Below are positions 37,292-46,225 of a stretch of 64,000 bases of DNA, piece by piece. The position numbers and the translations under genes are program-made. Position 1 is the stretch's first letter; every line of letters starts with the position of its first letter. The notes under the pieces were generated by a model. The model searched no databases and was not told the DNA's origin. It worked only from the letters and a program-made list of their open reading frames with translations. Source of the DNA: Gammaproteobacteria bacterium (GTDB taxonomy: Bacteria > Pseudomonadota > Gammaproteobacteria > Pseudomonadales > Azotimanducaceae); the NCBI GenBank assembly GCA_026705345.1, contig JAPPAV010000045.1, forward strand, positions 41,899 to 105,898. The letters are read 5' to 3'.

Positions 37292-39712
37292 ATGAAGAGT
37301 CACACGCGCGTCGTCGTCATCGGCGGCGGCATCGTCGGTACCGCCGTGCTCTACCACCTGACGAAGTTGGGTTGGTCTGACGTGGTTCTCGTCGAACGCA
37401 AGCAGCTCACCGCCGGGTCGACATGGCATGCCGCCGGCGGGTTCCATGCAATGAACAGCGACCCGAACGTCGCGCGGCTGCAAGCCTACGGAATCTCCGT
37501 CTACAAGGAAGTCGAGGAAATCAGCGGTCAGGACGTGGGCATGCACCTGACCGGCGGCATCCAGATCGCGGCGACGCCCGAGCGCTGGGAGGTGATCCGC
37601 TACGAACACGCGCGACACCGGGTGCTCGGCATCGCCAGCGAACTCATCGGCCCGGCCCAGATCAAGCGGCTGTGCCCGATCGTCGATACCGCAGACGTCG
37701 TCGGCGGCCTGTTCGACGCCAACGAAGGGAATATCGACCCGTACGGTTCGACACAGGCGCTGGCCCTCTCTGCGCGCAAGGCCGGTGCCGAGGTCTACGT
37801 CAATACCAAGGTCGAGGATCTGGTTCGACGGCCCGACGCCACCTGGACAGTCGTCACCGACCAAGGGGACATCCACTGCGAACACGTCGTGAACGCGGCG
37901 GGCCTCTGGGCGCGCGAGGTCGGCGCCATGGCCGGCGTGCACGTGCCCATCGTGCCCATGGAGCACCACTACATCCTCACCGAGGGCATCGACGAGATCC
38001 GCGACGTCGACGGGGAATTGCCGTTGGTGCTGGACCTCGACGGCGAGATGTACCTCCGCCAGGAGCAGGACGGCGTCCTGCTCGGCGTCTACGAGAAGAA
38101 CTCGACGCCCTGGTCGGTGGACGGAACGCCCTGGGACTTCGGGGAGACGGATCTCCTGGTTCCGCGACTGAACGATCTCGAGGACGCCCTGATCAAGGGT
38201 TTCAGACGGTTTCCACCGGTCGCCCAGGCCGGTATCCGCCGGATCGTGAACGGTCCGTTCACCTTCGCACCCGATGGCAATCCTCTGGTCGGCCCGGTAC
38301 GCGGTGTGCCGAACTACTGGTCGTGCTGCGGCGTCATGGCGGGATTCAGCCAAGGCTGCGGCGTTGCCCTGGCGCTTTCCCAATGGATGATCGATGGCGA
38401 GCCGGAGGGCGACATCTTCGCGATGGATTTGAGCCGCTTCGGCTCTTTCGCCACCAAGACGTTTTCGATCGCCAAGGCCAAGGAGTTCTACGAGAACCGG
38501 TTCACGCTCCTCTGCCCGAACGACGAATGGCCCGCAGGACGACCGAGCAAAGTATCCGCACTCCACGATCGGATGGCGCAGGCCAATGCCGTGTTCGGGT
38601 CATCGTACGGTCTCGAAGTTCCGCTCTGGTTCGCGCCACTCGGCGCGGACGCCGTCGAGACGCCGAGTTTTCGGCGCTCGAACTCGCACGACCCCGTCGG
38701 CGAGGAATGCCGCGCCGTCCGGGCCGGGGTTGGAATACTCGACGGCTCGTCGTTCGCCAAGTACGAGATCACCGGGCCGGATGCCGTGGCTTTCATGGAC
38801 CATGTGTTCGCAAGCCGCCTGCCGCGCGTCGGCCGCATCCGCATGGGCCCGATGCTACTGCCGTCAGGGCATATGAAGGGCGACCTCACGGTCATGCGAC
38901 TGGCCGAGGACCATTTCCTAGTCGTGGGCTCGGGCTACCTGCAGGCGTTCCACATGTTGTGGTTTCAACAACATGCGGGCAATCGTGATGTCAGAATCTC
39001 CAATCGATCGGACGAACTGACGAGCATCGCGATCGCCGGGCCGCGGTCCCGGGAACTCATGCGGATCGTCGCTTCCGGCGACGTGGAGAAGGCAGCCATG
39101 CCTTTCATGTCGGTACGCCGGATGGATGTTGGCATCGCTCCCTCCCGGATCGCACGGTTGTCCTTCACCGGCGAACTCGGCTTTGAGATCTATGTCGCTC
39201 CGGGCTACGCCGGCGGCGTCTACGACCTGCTCATGGACGAAGGTGCGCAGCTTGGAATTAGGCCGTTCGGTACGCGGGCGTTGGTCTCCCTCGGCATGGA
39301 GAAGAGTTTCGGGATCTGGTCGCGGGAGTTCACGCCCGACTACACCCCGGCGATGTGCGGCATGGACCGGTTCGTGGACTACGACAAGACGGGCTTCATT
39401 GGCCGGGAAGCCGCCCTCGCCGACCGCCAAGCTGAACACGAGCACAAGCTGGTTGCGCTGGAGATCGATTCCGCGGATGCCGACGCCTGGGGCTACGAGC
39501 CGATCTGGTGCCGAGGCGAATTCGCGGGCTACGTGACGTCGGGCGCCTATGGCCATACCGTCGAAAAAAGCCTCGCCCTAGCCTATGTAAAGACGCCGTT
39601 CCTCTCGTCCGCGAACGGGGATTTTGAGGTGCATATTCTCGATCAGCGACGACCGGCACGAATCCTTCCTGAACCGCCTTACGATCCGGACGCGGCCCAC
39701 ATGCGAAGTTGA
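37292..39712 (+). CDS. Dimethylglycine/sarcosine dehydrogenase-like FAD enzyme (GcvT family)
   Basis: The 806-residue protein has an N-terminal FAD oxidase domain (VVVIGGGIVGTAVLYHL) and the motif GSTWHAAGGF, whose His carries covalent FAD in dimethylglycine dehydrogenase. The C-terminal half (about 430-800) is a GcvT-type folate-binding domain, ending TVEKSLALAYVKT. Known enzymes demethylate dimethylglycine or sarcosine and load the one-carbon unit on tetrahydrofolate. Substrate identity (dimethylglycine, sarcosine, or other N-methyl amine) is not decided by sequence. Upstream is TTATACATTATTGGACA, a loose relative of the motif at 24165. Confidence 0.88.
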   Translation: MKSHTRVVVIGGGIVGTAVLYHLTKLGWSDVVLVERKQLTAGSTWHAAGGFHAMNSDPNVARLQAYGISVYKEVEEISGQDVGMHLTGGIQIAATPERWEVIRYEHARHRVLGIASELIGPAQIKRLCPIVDTADVVGGLFDANEGNIDPYGSTQALALSARKAGAEVYVNTKVEDLVRRPDATWTVVTDQGDIHCEHVVNAAGLWAREVGAMAGVHVPIVPMEHHYILTEGIDEIRDVDGELPLVLDLDGEMYLRQEQDGVLLGVYEKNSTPWSVDGTPWDFGETDLLVPRLNDLEDALIKGFRRFPPVAQAGIRRIVNGPFTFAPDGNPLVGPVRGVPNYWSCCGVMAGFSQGCGVALALSQWMIDGEPEGDIFAMDLSRFGSFATKTFSIAKAKEFYENRFTLLCPNDEWPAGRPSKVSALHDRMAQANAVFGSSYGLEVPLWFAPLGADAVETPSFRRSNSHDPVGEECRAVRAGVGILDGSSFAKYEITGPDAVAFMDHVFASRLPRVGRIRMGPMLLPSGHMKGDLTVMRLAEDHFLVVGSGYLQAFHMLWFQQHAGNRDVRISNRSDELTSIAIAGPRSRELMRIVASGDVEKAAMPFMSVRRMDVGIAPSRIARLSFTGELGFEIYVAPGYAGGVYDLLMDEGAQLGIRPFGTRALVSLGMEKSFGIWSREFTPDYTPAMCGMDRFVDYDKTGFIGREAALADRQAEHEHKLVALEIDSADADAWGYEPIWCRGEFAGYVTSGAYGHTVEKSLALAYVKTPFLSSANGDFEVHILDQRRPARILPEPPYDPDAAHMRS

Positions 39713-39755
39713 CCGAAGTCAGTCCGGCCTCGGGTTGCTTACAGAGCCGGCCACA

Positions 39756-40385
39756 TCAACCGCCCCCGGGACAGTCTCGAAGTTCGGGCACCCAAGCGCG
39801 CAGGTGCCGGTACATGCCGCATTCGTCCATGAAGTTGCACCTAAGCGACCGCATGTACGTGCCGGTGCGATGGCTTCTGTCGCAGGCCACGCGGTTCGCC
39901 CTAGACCCGTACAGGGAGTCAAATCGGTCGATGATGCGCTGCAAGGGTGGTTTGAGTTCCGCAGGTATTTGCTTCCAGACATGCTTGTAGCGATTTAGGA
40001 TTTGCGGGTGCGTCGGAGGTTTCGCAGCGACGCCCAAGAAGCCTATTGCGGCCCGTACATCTCGATTGGTGCCGATGCCACTCGCATAAAGGTAGGCGAC
40101 CCGTACTTGGGCCAACTTGAAGCCGCGCTTGGCAGCCTGCAGCAACAGGGGAAATGCCTCCTCGTACCGACCATCCCGGTACAGCTTCATGCCCTCCCTT
40201 CGGCTGTCGTAGACATGCATGAGGAATTCAAACTCGGGAGGCTTGCCGCGCTCCACCGGTTCGCCAATGACGACGACCTCCTCGACTTTGTCGTCGGCGC
40301 TATCCACGCGATGGGTCGGGGGAGCCTCGGCACCGAGCACCTCGCCCGTGACAAGAACAAGAACGACGATCAAAGCGTTGCGCAT
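39756..40385 (-). CDS. Exported protein with a Sel1-like repeat
   Basis: The 209-residue protein has a signal peptide (MRNALIVVLVLVTGEVLGAEA) and a Sel1-like/TPR-like segment YEEAFPLLLQAAKRGFKLAQ followed by VAYLYASGIGTNRDVRAAI. The C-terminal part is Cys-containing (NRVACDRSHR, MRSLRCNFMDECGMY), so it probably folds in the periplasm with disulfides. No enzyme motif is seen. The start at 40385 is the Met that begins the signal peptide. It lies between the DMGDH-like and TMADH-like genes and has no obvious link to them. Confidence 0.65.
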   Translation of the reverse strand: MRNALIVVLVLVTGEVLGAEAPPTHRVDSADDKVEEVVVIGEPVERGKPPEFEFLMHVYDSRREGMKLYRDGRYEEAFPLLLQAAKRGFKLAQVRVAYLYASGIGTNRDVRAAIGFLGVAAKPPTHPQILNRYKHVWKQIPAELKPPLQRIIDRFDSLYGSRANRVACDRSHRTGTYMRSLRCNFMDECGMYRHLRAWVPELRDCPGGG

Positions 40386-40473
40386 CTGAGGGGTTCGATA
40401 AGACCTGTCAGGAGAATAACACCCAACTCCAAGAACCAATGGCGTCAGGCCCGACCGAGGCCGGCGTCGGTCC

Positions 40474-42537
40474 CTAGATGCTTGCCCGTTCCCAAGCCAC
40501 GGGGCGGTGTGCGCCGTCTTCAATTGTCCGTGCGCACTCGTGCCCCGCGTGGACGGCGTGAACGATTGCACCGGGCGCCCGGCAATCACCGATGCCGTGC
40601 ACAGACACGATGCCGGCGTTCGTCGTCCGGTTCACATCCGCAGTCAGTTCCCGAAGGAGTTGATCGTTCGGATGTCTCGCACCGGTCACCACGAGCGATC
40701 CGCATTCCCTCGTGGCGGCATCGCCGCCTCGGTAGATCGACGTCAATTGCAGGCCACCATTGACGAGATCGGTCACAAGACACTCTAGCTCCACCTCGAT
40801 CCCGAGCTCGATCATGCGCTCCCGGATGTAGGTGCGTTCGTTGTTCATGAACGTCCAGGCCGACACCGCGTTGGCGGGCGTGACGATCACGACCTCGTGG
40901 CCTTGTCGACGGAGCAGCTCGGCGAGGCAGCTCCCCATGTAGTAGTGGTCGAAGTCGTAGATCACCACCGGCGAGTCGACCACGGTGCCGTTCAGGATGT
41001 CGTCCGGCGTGTAGACCGCATCCCCCTCCAGTTCGTCCGTGGGGAAGCCGCGCGTGCCGAGTACCTTGCGACTCCACGAAGCTCCCGTCGCAATCACTGC
41101 ATGGTCGCAGCCGAGGTCCAGCACGTCCTGTGCCGTCAGCATGCTCTCGCGGTAGACGTCGACGTTCGCCATGGTTTGAATGGCGTGGGTCCGGTAGTCC
41201 CGTACCCGCGCCCAAGTGGCGAGGCCCGGCAACGCGGACTCGAGGGTCACGCGTCCGCCGAGTTCGTCCCGGGCTTCGGCAAGCGTCACCTTGAAACCGC
41301 GCTGACCCAACGCCCGGGCACATTCGAGACCGGCGGGTCCGGCACCGACGACCAACACGCGTTTCGCGGGATCGCCAGCCGGGATGCGCTCCGGGTGCCA
41401 ACCCCGGCGCCACTCCTCGCCCATGGTGGGGTTCTGGGTGCAGCGAACGGGAACGCCGTCGTGATACGCCGATACGCAGATGTTGCACCCGATACACTCC
41501 CGGATCTCATCCTCGCGACCCTCGTCGATCTTCTTCGGCAGAAACGGGTCCGCGATGGACGGGCGTGCGGCACCGATGAAGTCCAGGATGCCGCTGCGCA
41601 CTTGCCGCACCATCTCGTCCGGCGACGTGAAACGGCCGACGCCGACCACGGGCTTTGACGTCAACGGCTTGACGAAGCTGTTCAGGGGTTCCTGGGCAGC
41701 CTGTTCGCTGAACCGCGCCGACGCAGTCTCCACCGTCCAATCCGACGATTTCACGTCCCAGAGGTCCGGAATCTCGGCCAAGAGCGCAACGATCTCGTGG
41801 GCTTGTGACGGATGGTCGCGACCGGGCACTTCGAGAAGCTCGTCGGAACTGAACCGTACGGCTACGGCACAGGTGCGCCCAATGGCGTCCTTCGCTGCTT
41901 CGAGAGTCTCGCGCAGCAGACGGACGCGGTTTTCAAGACTGCCGCCGTACTCGTCGGTGCGTTTGTTAAGCCAAGGCAGGAGGAACTCGTAGGGTCCGTA
42001 GCCCATACCGGCGTAGATATAGACGACGTCGAAGCCAGCGGACTGGGCGCGTCGCGCAGCTTCGACGTACCAGTGCCGCAACTCACGGATGTCTTTGCTG
42101 TCCATGGAGCGCGGGTTCTGGAGGCTCATCCACCCGGGATAGGTGCTGTGACGGGCCACGCCCGAGGCGGACAACGGCGCTTCACGGGTCATGTGGTTGC
42201 CCACGCCGCTGCCGCCGTGCCATAGCTCGACACCGGCCAGCGCGCCGTGTTTGTGCACGGCATCCACCATGAGGGCGTGAACCTTGACGTCCTTGTCGTC
42301 CCACAACCGGCAATAGGGCAACGGCGTGTCGTCGGAGCTCGGATGAATGGAGCAGTAGCCCGTGTTGACGACACCCCAGCCCCCCTCCGCCCGGACTTCC
42401 CGCATCGCGGCACGGGTATGCGGCATGGCGTTGCCGGTGCCCAAGGCGTGGGGCGTCTGGTAGAACCGGTTCGGTGCCTCAACCGGACCGATCCGCACCG
42501 GTTCGAACAGGATGTCGTAGCGCGGATTCCGATTCAC
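40474..42537 (-). CDS. Trimethylamine-dehydrogenase-like flavoprotein (old yellow enzyme / 4Fe-4S / FAD-Rossmann)
   Basis: The 687-residue protein has three parts: an OYE-type TIM barrel (about 1-340), a 4Fe-4S motif CIGCNICVSAYHDGVPVRC, and a C-terminal NAD(P)/FAD-like Rossmann pair (VLVVGAGPAGLECARALG). It follows TMADH closely, but at the site of the covalent FMN cysteine (Cys30 of TMADH, PHCIGAG) it has Ala31 (PHALGTG). The catalytic His172 position is Met (YIYAGMGY), and Trp355 of the amine bowl is Tyr (VSAY). Tyr60 and Arg222 equivalents remain. FMN is therefore likely noncovalent and the substrate different, perhaps a betaine. It overlaps the next gene's stop by four bases. Confidence 0.85.
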   Translation of the reverse strand: MNRNPRYDILFEPVRIGPVEAPNRFYQTPHALGTGNAMPHTRAAMREVRAEGGWGVVNTGYCSIHPSSDDTPLPYCRLWDDKDVKVHALMVDAVHKHGALAGVELWHGGSGVGNHMTREAPLSASGVARHSTYPGWMSLQNPRSMDSKDIRELRHWYVEAARRAQSAGFDVVYIYAGMGYGPYEFLLPWLNKRTDEYGGSLENRVRLLRETLEAAKDAIGRTCAVAVRFSSDELLEVPGRDHPSQAHEIVALLAEIPDLWDVKSSDWTVETASARFSEQAAQEPLNSFVKPLTSKPVVGVGRFTSPDEMVRQVRSGILDFIGAARPSIADPFLPKKIDEGREDEIRECIGCNICVSAYHDGVPVRCTQNPTMGEEWRRGWHPERIPAGDPAKRVLVVGAGPAGLECARALGQRGFKVTLAEARDELGGRVTLESALPGLATWARVRDYRTHAIQTMANVDVYRESMLTAQDVLDLGCDHAVIATGASWSRKVLGTRGFPTDELEGDAVYTPDDILNGTVVDSPVVIYDFDHYYMGSCLAELLRRQGHEVVIVTPANAVSAWTFMNNERTYIRERMIELGIEVELECLVTDLVNGGLQLTSIYRGGDAATRECGSLVVTGARHPNDQLLRELTADVNRTTNAGIVSVHGIGDCRAPGAIVHAVHAGHECARTIEDGAHRPVAWERASI

Positions 42538-43679
42538 GCGAGCGCGAGCTCGAGATCCGAGATCAGGTCGTCAACGGACTCGATGCCAATTGACAGGCGG
42601 ATGAGGTCTGCCGGTATCGGACTGCCGGCCCCCTCGATGGAGTAGCGATGCTCGATCAGGCTCTCGACGCCACCCAACGACGTGGCGCGCGTGAACACTT
42701 GGCATCGCTTCACGATCTCCAGTGCGCGTTCCGCACCCCCCTTGACCCGTAGCGACAGCATGCCGCCGAATCCCCCGTCCATTTGGCGTTTGGCGATCTC
42801 GTGGCCGGGATGGCTGGGAAGGCCCGGGTAGAGCACCGTCTTGAGGGCTGGATGTCCATCGAAGCGGCGCGCAATCGCCAGGGCCGACTCGGACGCCTTT
42901 CGAACGCGTAGGAAGAGTGTGCGCAAACCCCGCTGCAGCAGCCACGCTTCGAACGACCCCAGGACCGCACCGCCCTGTAGCCGGACTCGGCTGATGCGTT
43001 CCCAGAGTTCGTCTTCTCGTGCCGTGACCACCGCACCGGCAACGACATCGCAATGGCCGTTCAGATACTTCGTCGCCGAATGCACAACGAGGTCAGCACC
43101 GTGCCTGATCGGTTGGGTCAGTACCGGCGTCGGAATTGTGGAGTCAACGACCAGGGTCGCACCGACGCCCCGCGCCACGTCTGCAGCCGCGCTGATGTCG
43201 ATGACGTCCCAAGTGGGATTGCAGGGCGACTCCATCCACACCAGCCGCGTCTCGCCCTGTTCGACGGTTCGCACCAAGGCATCCGGCTCCGACGGATCGA
43301 ACAGATCGAGTTCGAGACCCCATTGCTCGCAGAAAACGACCAACCACTTGCGCAACCCCCAGTACATGATCTTGGGCGCAACGATCCGGTCGCCGGGCTT
43401 CAAGGTCTGGACAATCGCCATCGCCGCCGACATGCCGGAACTGAACAGGAGGCCCGCCGCGCCTGCCTCGAGTTCCGCGAGCACCTTCTCCGCAACGACG
43501 AACCCCGGGTTCTCGTCTCGACCGTAGCTGTGGTCGGGGTTGATCAGTTCGTAGTCCCTGTCGCGAACATAGGTCGTCGACGGGAAGATGCCGGGAGTCA
43601 ATCCACCGGTTTGCGCATCGATCTGGCGGAGAGCCTGCGCATTCAGCGTTTCCGGTGCTAGTTTCCCGCTGTTGCCCAT
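42534..43679 (-). CDS. PLP-dependent Cys/Met metabolism enzyme (cystathionine gamma-synthase / beta-lyase family)
   Basis: The 381-residue fold-type I PLP enzyme has the pyridoxal lysine in VVHSATKYLNGH, the phosphate-binding FSSGMSAAMAI, DSTIPTPVL and the substrate region YSYGR in the form NPDHSYGRDENP. The C-terminal GVESLIEHRYSIEG is family-typical. It could be a gamma-synthase, gamma-lyase or O-acetylhomoserine sulfhydrylase; sequence does not decide. It is first in an operon with the TMADH-like flavoprotein, with a four-base overlap. Confidence 0.88.
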   Translation of the reverse strand: MGNSGKLAPETLNAQALRQIDAQTGGLTPGIFPSTTYVRDRDYELINPDHSYGRDENPGFVVAEKVLAELEAGAAGLLFSSGMSAAMAIVQTLKPGDRIVAPKIMYWGLRKWLVVFCEQWGLELDLFDPSEPDALVRTVEQGETRLVWMESPCNPTWDVIDISAAADVARGVGATLVVDSTIPTPVLTQPIRHGADLVVHSATKYLNGHCDVVAGAVVTAREDELWERISRVRLQGGAVLGSFEAWLLQRGLRTLFLRVRKASESALAIARRFDGHPALKTVLYPGLPSHPGHEIAKRQMDGGFGGMLSLRVKGGAERALEIVKRCQVFTRATSLGGVESLIEHRYSIEGAGSPIPADLIRLSIGIESVDDLISDLELALA

Positions 43680-43793
43680 ATGAAGTTGTCTCCGGCGCGC
43701 CCCAAAGTCGAGTGACCCGCAGGCTAAGGCAAGGCATCGGACATTGCCACCGAACGGCCGCCTCCCGTAACTGTGGTACAACGGTGTCGACGC

Positions 43794-44729
43794 ATGACAA
43801 TCCATCTACCCAAGCTCATCGCAACGTCTGTCGTGCGAGGCACCCAGCAGGGCGAGAGCCACGGCGGGGTGTATACGGTCGATTTCGACGAACGCGAAGT
43901 CGTCCAGCACGTCGACTGGAATACGAGCGGAATCGACTTCGAAGGCCGCGGCGCAGACCGCGGTCTGCGCGGCATCGAATTCCACCAGGACGCCATCTAC
44001 ATCGCGGCGAGCGACGAACTCTTCCGGTACGGCCGCGACTTCAAGATCCAGGCGTCGTACCGCAACCGGTACTTGAAGCACTGCCACGAAATCTGCCGCA
44101 GGGATCAGACGATCCTGCTCACCTCGACCGGCTTCGACAGCCTGCTCGCCTTCGATCTGGCACGGGGCGAGTACGTTTGGGGATTCCACCTGCTGCGCCC
44201 CTACGACGAGTGGGGCGGCCACACCTTCGATCCGCGTTCGAACAAAGGTCCGCGCCCCGTCAACGCGTTCCACATCAACATGGTGCATGTCGACCGCTCG
44301 GGCATCTTCTTCAGTGGCCTTCATACCCAGGCTCTGCTGCATCTCGACAGCAGGATGCACGTGACCGAAGTCTGCTCGCTGCCGGCGGGTGTCCACAACG
44401 CCCGTCCCTACCGGCACGGCGTTCTGTTCAACGACACCCAAACCGATTGCGTGCGCTACGCCGGCCACAACGGCGAGAGCGTAGCGTTCAAGACCGTCAC
44501 CTACGACGACAGCGAGATCGAGTTCGCCGGCATCGACGACTCCAAGGTCGCCCGGCAGGGCTTCGGCCGGGGTCTTTGCCCCATCGGCGAGCGCTTCGTG
44601 GCCTCGGGTTCGTCGCCGTCCACGATCAGCCTGTACGATTTCGAAGCCAACCAAAGGGTCGGCTCCGTCAATCTGACCATGGACATCCGCAACGCGATCC
44701 ATGGCCTCGAAGTCTGGCCCTTCGGCTGA
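43794..44729 (+). CDS. Hypothetical beta-propeller-like protein
   Basis: The 311-residue protein has repeated beta-strand blocks. Noted segments are YTVDFDEREVVQHV, GIEFHQDAIYIAASDELFRY, HCHEICRRDQTILLTSTGFDSLLAF, AFHINMVHVDRSGIFFSGLHTQ and AGVHNARPYRHGVLFNDTQ. The spacing of aromatic/His and D-x-D segments resembles propeller proteins of the DUF4915/TIGR03032 sort that accompany TPR and sulfotransferase genes. This is resemblance only. It faces right, divergent from the PLP enzyme, with 114 bases between. Confidence 0.5.
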   Translation: MTIHLPKLIATSVVRGTQQGESHGGVYTVDFDEREVVQHVDWNTSGIDFEGRGADRGLRGIEFHQDAIYIAASDELFRYGRDFKIQASYRNRYLKHCHEICRRDQTILLTSTGFDSLLAFDLARGEYVWGFHLLRPYDEWGGHTFDPRSNKGPRPVNAFHINMVHVDRSGIFFSGLHTQALLHLDSRMHVTEVCSLPAGVHNARPYRHGVLFNDTQTDCVRYAGHNGESVAFKTVTYDDSEIEFAGIDDSKVARQGFGRGLCPIGERFVASGSSPSTISLYDFEANQRVGSVNLTMDIRNAIHGLEVWPFG

Positions 44730-45036
44730 TCGTCGGCGCAAGCATGGAGGCTCAATATCCTGGCGCGGAAGCTTGTTTGCGGCACCGCTTTGCACACCAG
44801 CGCGGAGTCGCTACGGCTCGTTGCATTGAGGCCGAATGAAGAAGACTTTAGCAAGGCACTCCGTTGCTAAAAGTTCACGGCCTAGTCTCTATAGCGGTCA
44901 TCGCAACTAAGGAACCTCGCGCTATGCCAACTGCAATCCTCAGGTCCTCGGCGCGACTCTCCCGCAAGGCTTTGACCAATGCACCGAAGTTCAACCGGCA
45001 CCTATAGATCAAGCACCGGAGAGCGGCGCGAATGAG

Positions 45037-45474
45037 CACCGGAGCCTGTACTTCAAGCAGCACCGCACCGAGCACTACCGCCAACTGAACGAAGTGCGCC
45101 GCACCGGCGACTGGGAGTCTTGGCTTGCGTTCTTCCTCGAGGGCGTCGAGGAGACCGCCACAGGTGCCGTGGACACCTGCCATCGGCTCGTCGAACTGCT
45201 CGCCGTCGACCGTGGACGCCTCGAAGCAGCAGGCCGTCGCGCCAACTCGATGTTGCGCGTACACGATGTCCTGAGCTCGCGGGTCATAATTTCCCTAGCC
45301 GATGTGCATACGACCACCGGCATGTCGCTGCCTACCGCCGCCAGCGCCATGCAGACCCTGGTCGGACAGGGCATCGCCCGGGAAATCACGGGACGCCGGC
45401 GCAACCGCCTGTTCGCCTACGACGCCTATCTCGCCATCCTGAGCGAGGGCACCGAACCGCTGCCCTCCCGCTGA
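45037..45474 (+). pseudogene. Fic-family protein C-terminal remnant
   Basis: The frame reads HRSLYFKQHRTEHYRQLNEV, RRTGDWESWLAFFLEGVEE, then a winged-helix tail with LVGQGIAREITGRRRNRLF. This is the typical C-terminal third of Fic/DOC proteins (helix after HPFxDGNGRxxR, then wHTH). The frame is open back to a TAA at 44908-44910 but has no Fic core (no HPF-x-DGNG). The region 44730-45036 is otherwise empty. Probably the tail of a gene lost by deletion. Confidence 0.6.
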
Positions 45475-45528
45475 GCGTCGCCAGGGTCAGCCTGCGCTGT
45501 TTTTTGCCCGATCCGGTATCCTCTCCCC

Positions 45529-46161
45529 ATGCCGCAAGTCGACATCGACAAGCTCCTGGCCGCGATGAACGAGGGCAGCTACCAGTCCCGTTGCGCCGCC
45601 ATCCGATCCCTGTGCCCATGCCGGAGCAACCGCGTTCGGGACGTTGAGGTCTGGGCCGAGATCTTCCGCAAGGCGCGCCAAGGCGGTGTTCGGGAACGCG
45701 ACCAGGCGGCGCACGCCATCGGCACGCTTACCGAGAAGGCCGCGAAGAACGACGAGTGGCGCGAGGTGCTCTACGCCTTCCGCCACGAACTCGATGCGCT
45801 CATGCGCGATACGCGCTCGGCCCGCGTGGTCCTGGGCCAGATGAAGAAACACGGCCATGCGCATCGCGGCGCCGCGCGCCAAGGCTATCGCCGACGCCGC
45901 ACGGTCCTCGATCTCAAGACGCCCAAGGAGCTTGCCGACTGGGTCAACGGCCACCTCGGCCTCGCCGGCCGGGCTCGAGTCGCCGCGAACGACCCGGGCC
46001 TGCTGCGGCTGTGGCGCTGGCTTGCCAACCGTGTGCGATGCCAACCCAGCCGTCGCACCGCCGAGCCAGAGCTGGTTTCGCGGGGCCAACGCTATCTGCC
46101 GGCGCTGTTCCAAGTGCCAGCCAACGGGGCCCGGAGCGTTGCCCGGGCGTCGGGATTCTGA
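45529..46161 (+). CDS. Hypothetical HEAT-repeat-like protein
   Basis: The 210-residue, very basic protein contains helical pairs (SRCAAIRSLCPCRSNRVRDV, then ERDQAAHAIGTLTEKAAKN, then WREVLYAFRHELDALMRD) like HEAT repeats in tandem. No catalytic residue pattern is visible. The strongly basic C-terminal half could bind nucleic acid. It is transcribed in the same direction as the PhyH gene, 64 bases upstream of it. Confidence 0.5.
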   Translation: MPQVDIDKLLAAMNEGSYQSRCAAIRSLCPCRSNRVRDVEVWAEIFRKARQGGVRERDQAAHAIGTLTEKAAKNDEWREVLYAFRHELDALMRDTRSARVVLGQMKKHGHAHRGAARQGYRRRRTVLDLKTPKELADWVNGHLGLAGRARVAANDPGLLRLWRWLANRVRCQPSRRTAEPELVSRGQRYLPALFQVPANGARSVARASGF

Positions 46162-46225
46162 CCACAATGACAATCGCGCGCTTCTGGCGGGGACCGGTCC
46201 CGTCCGCGCCTGAGGGGACACGGAG

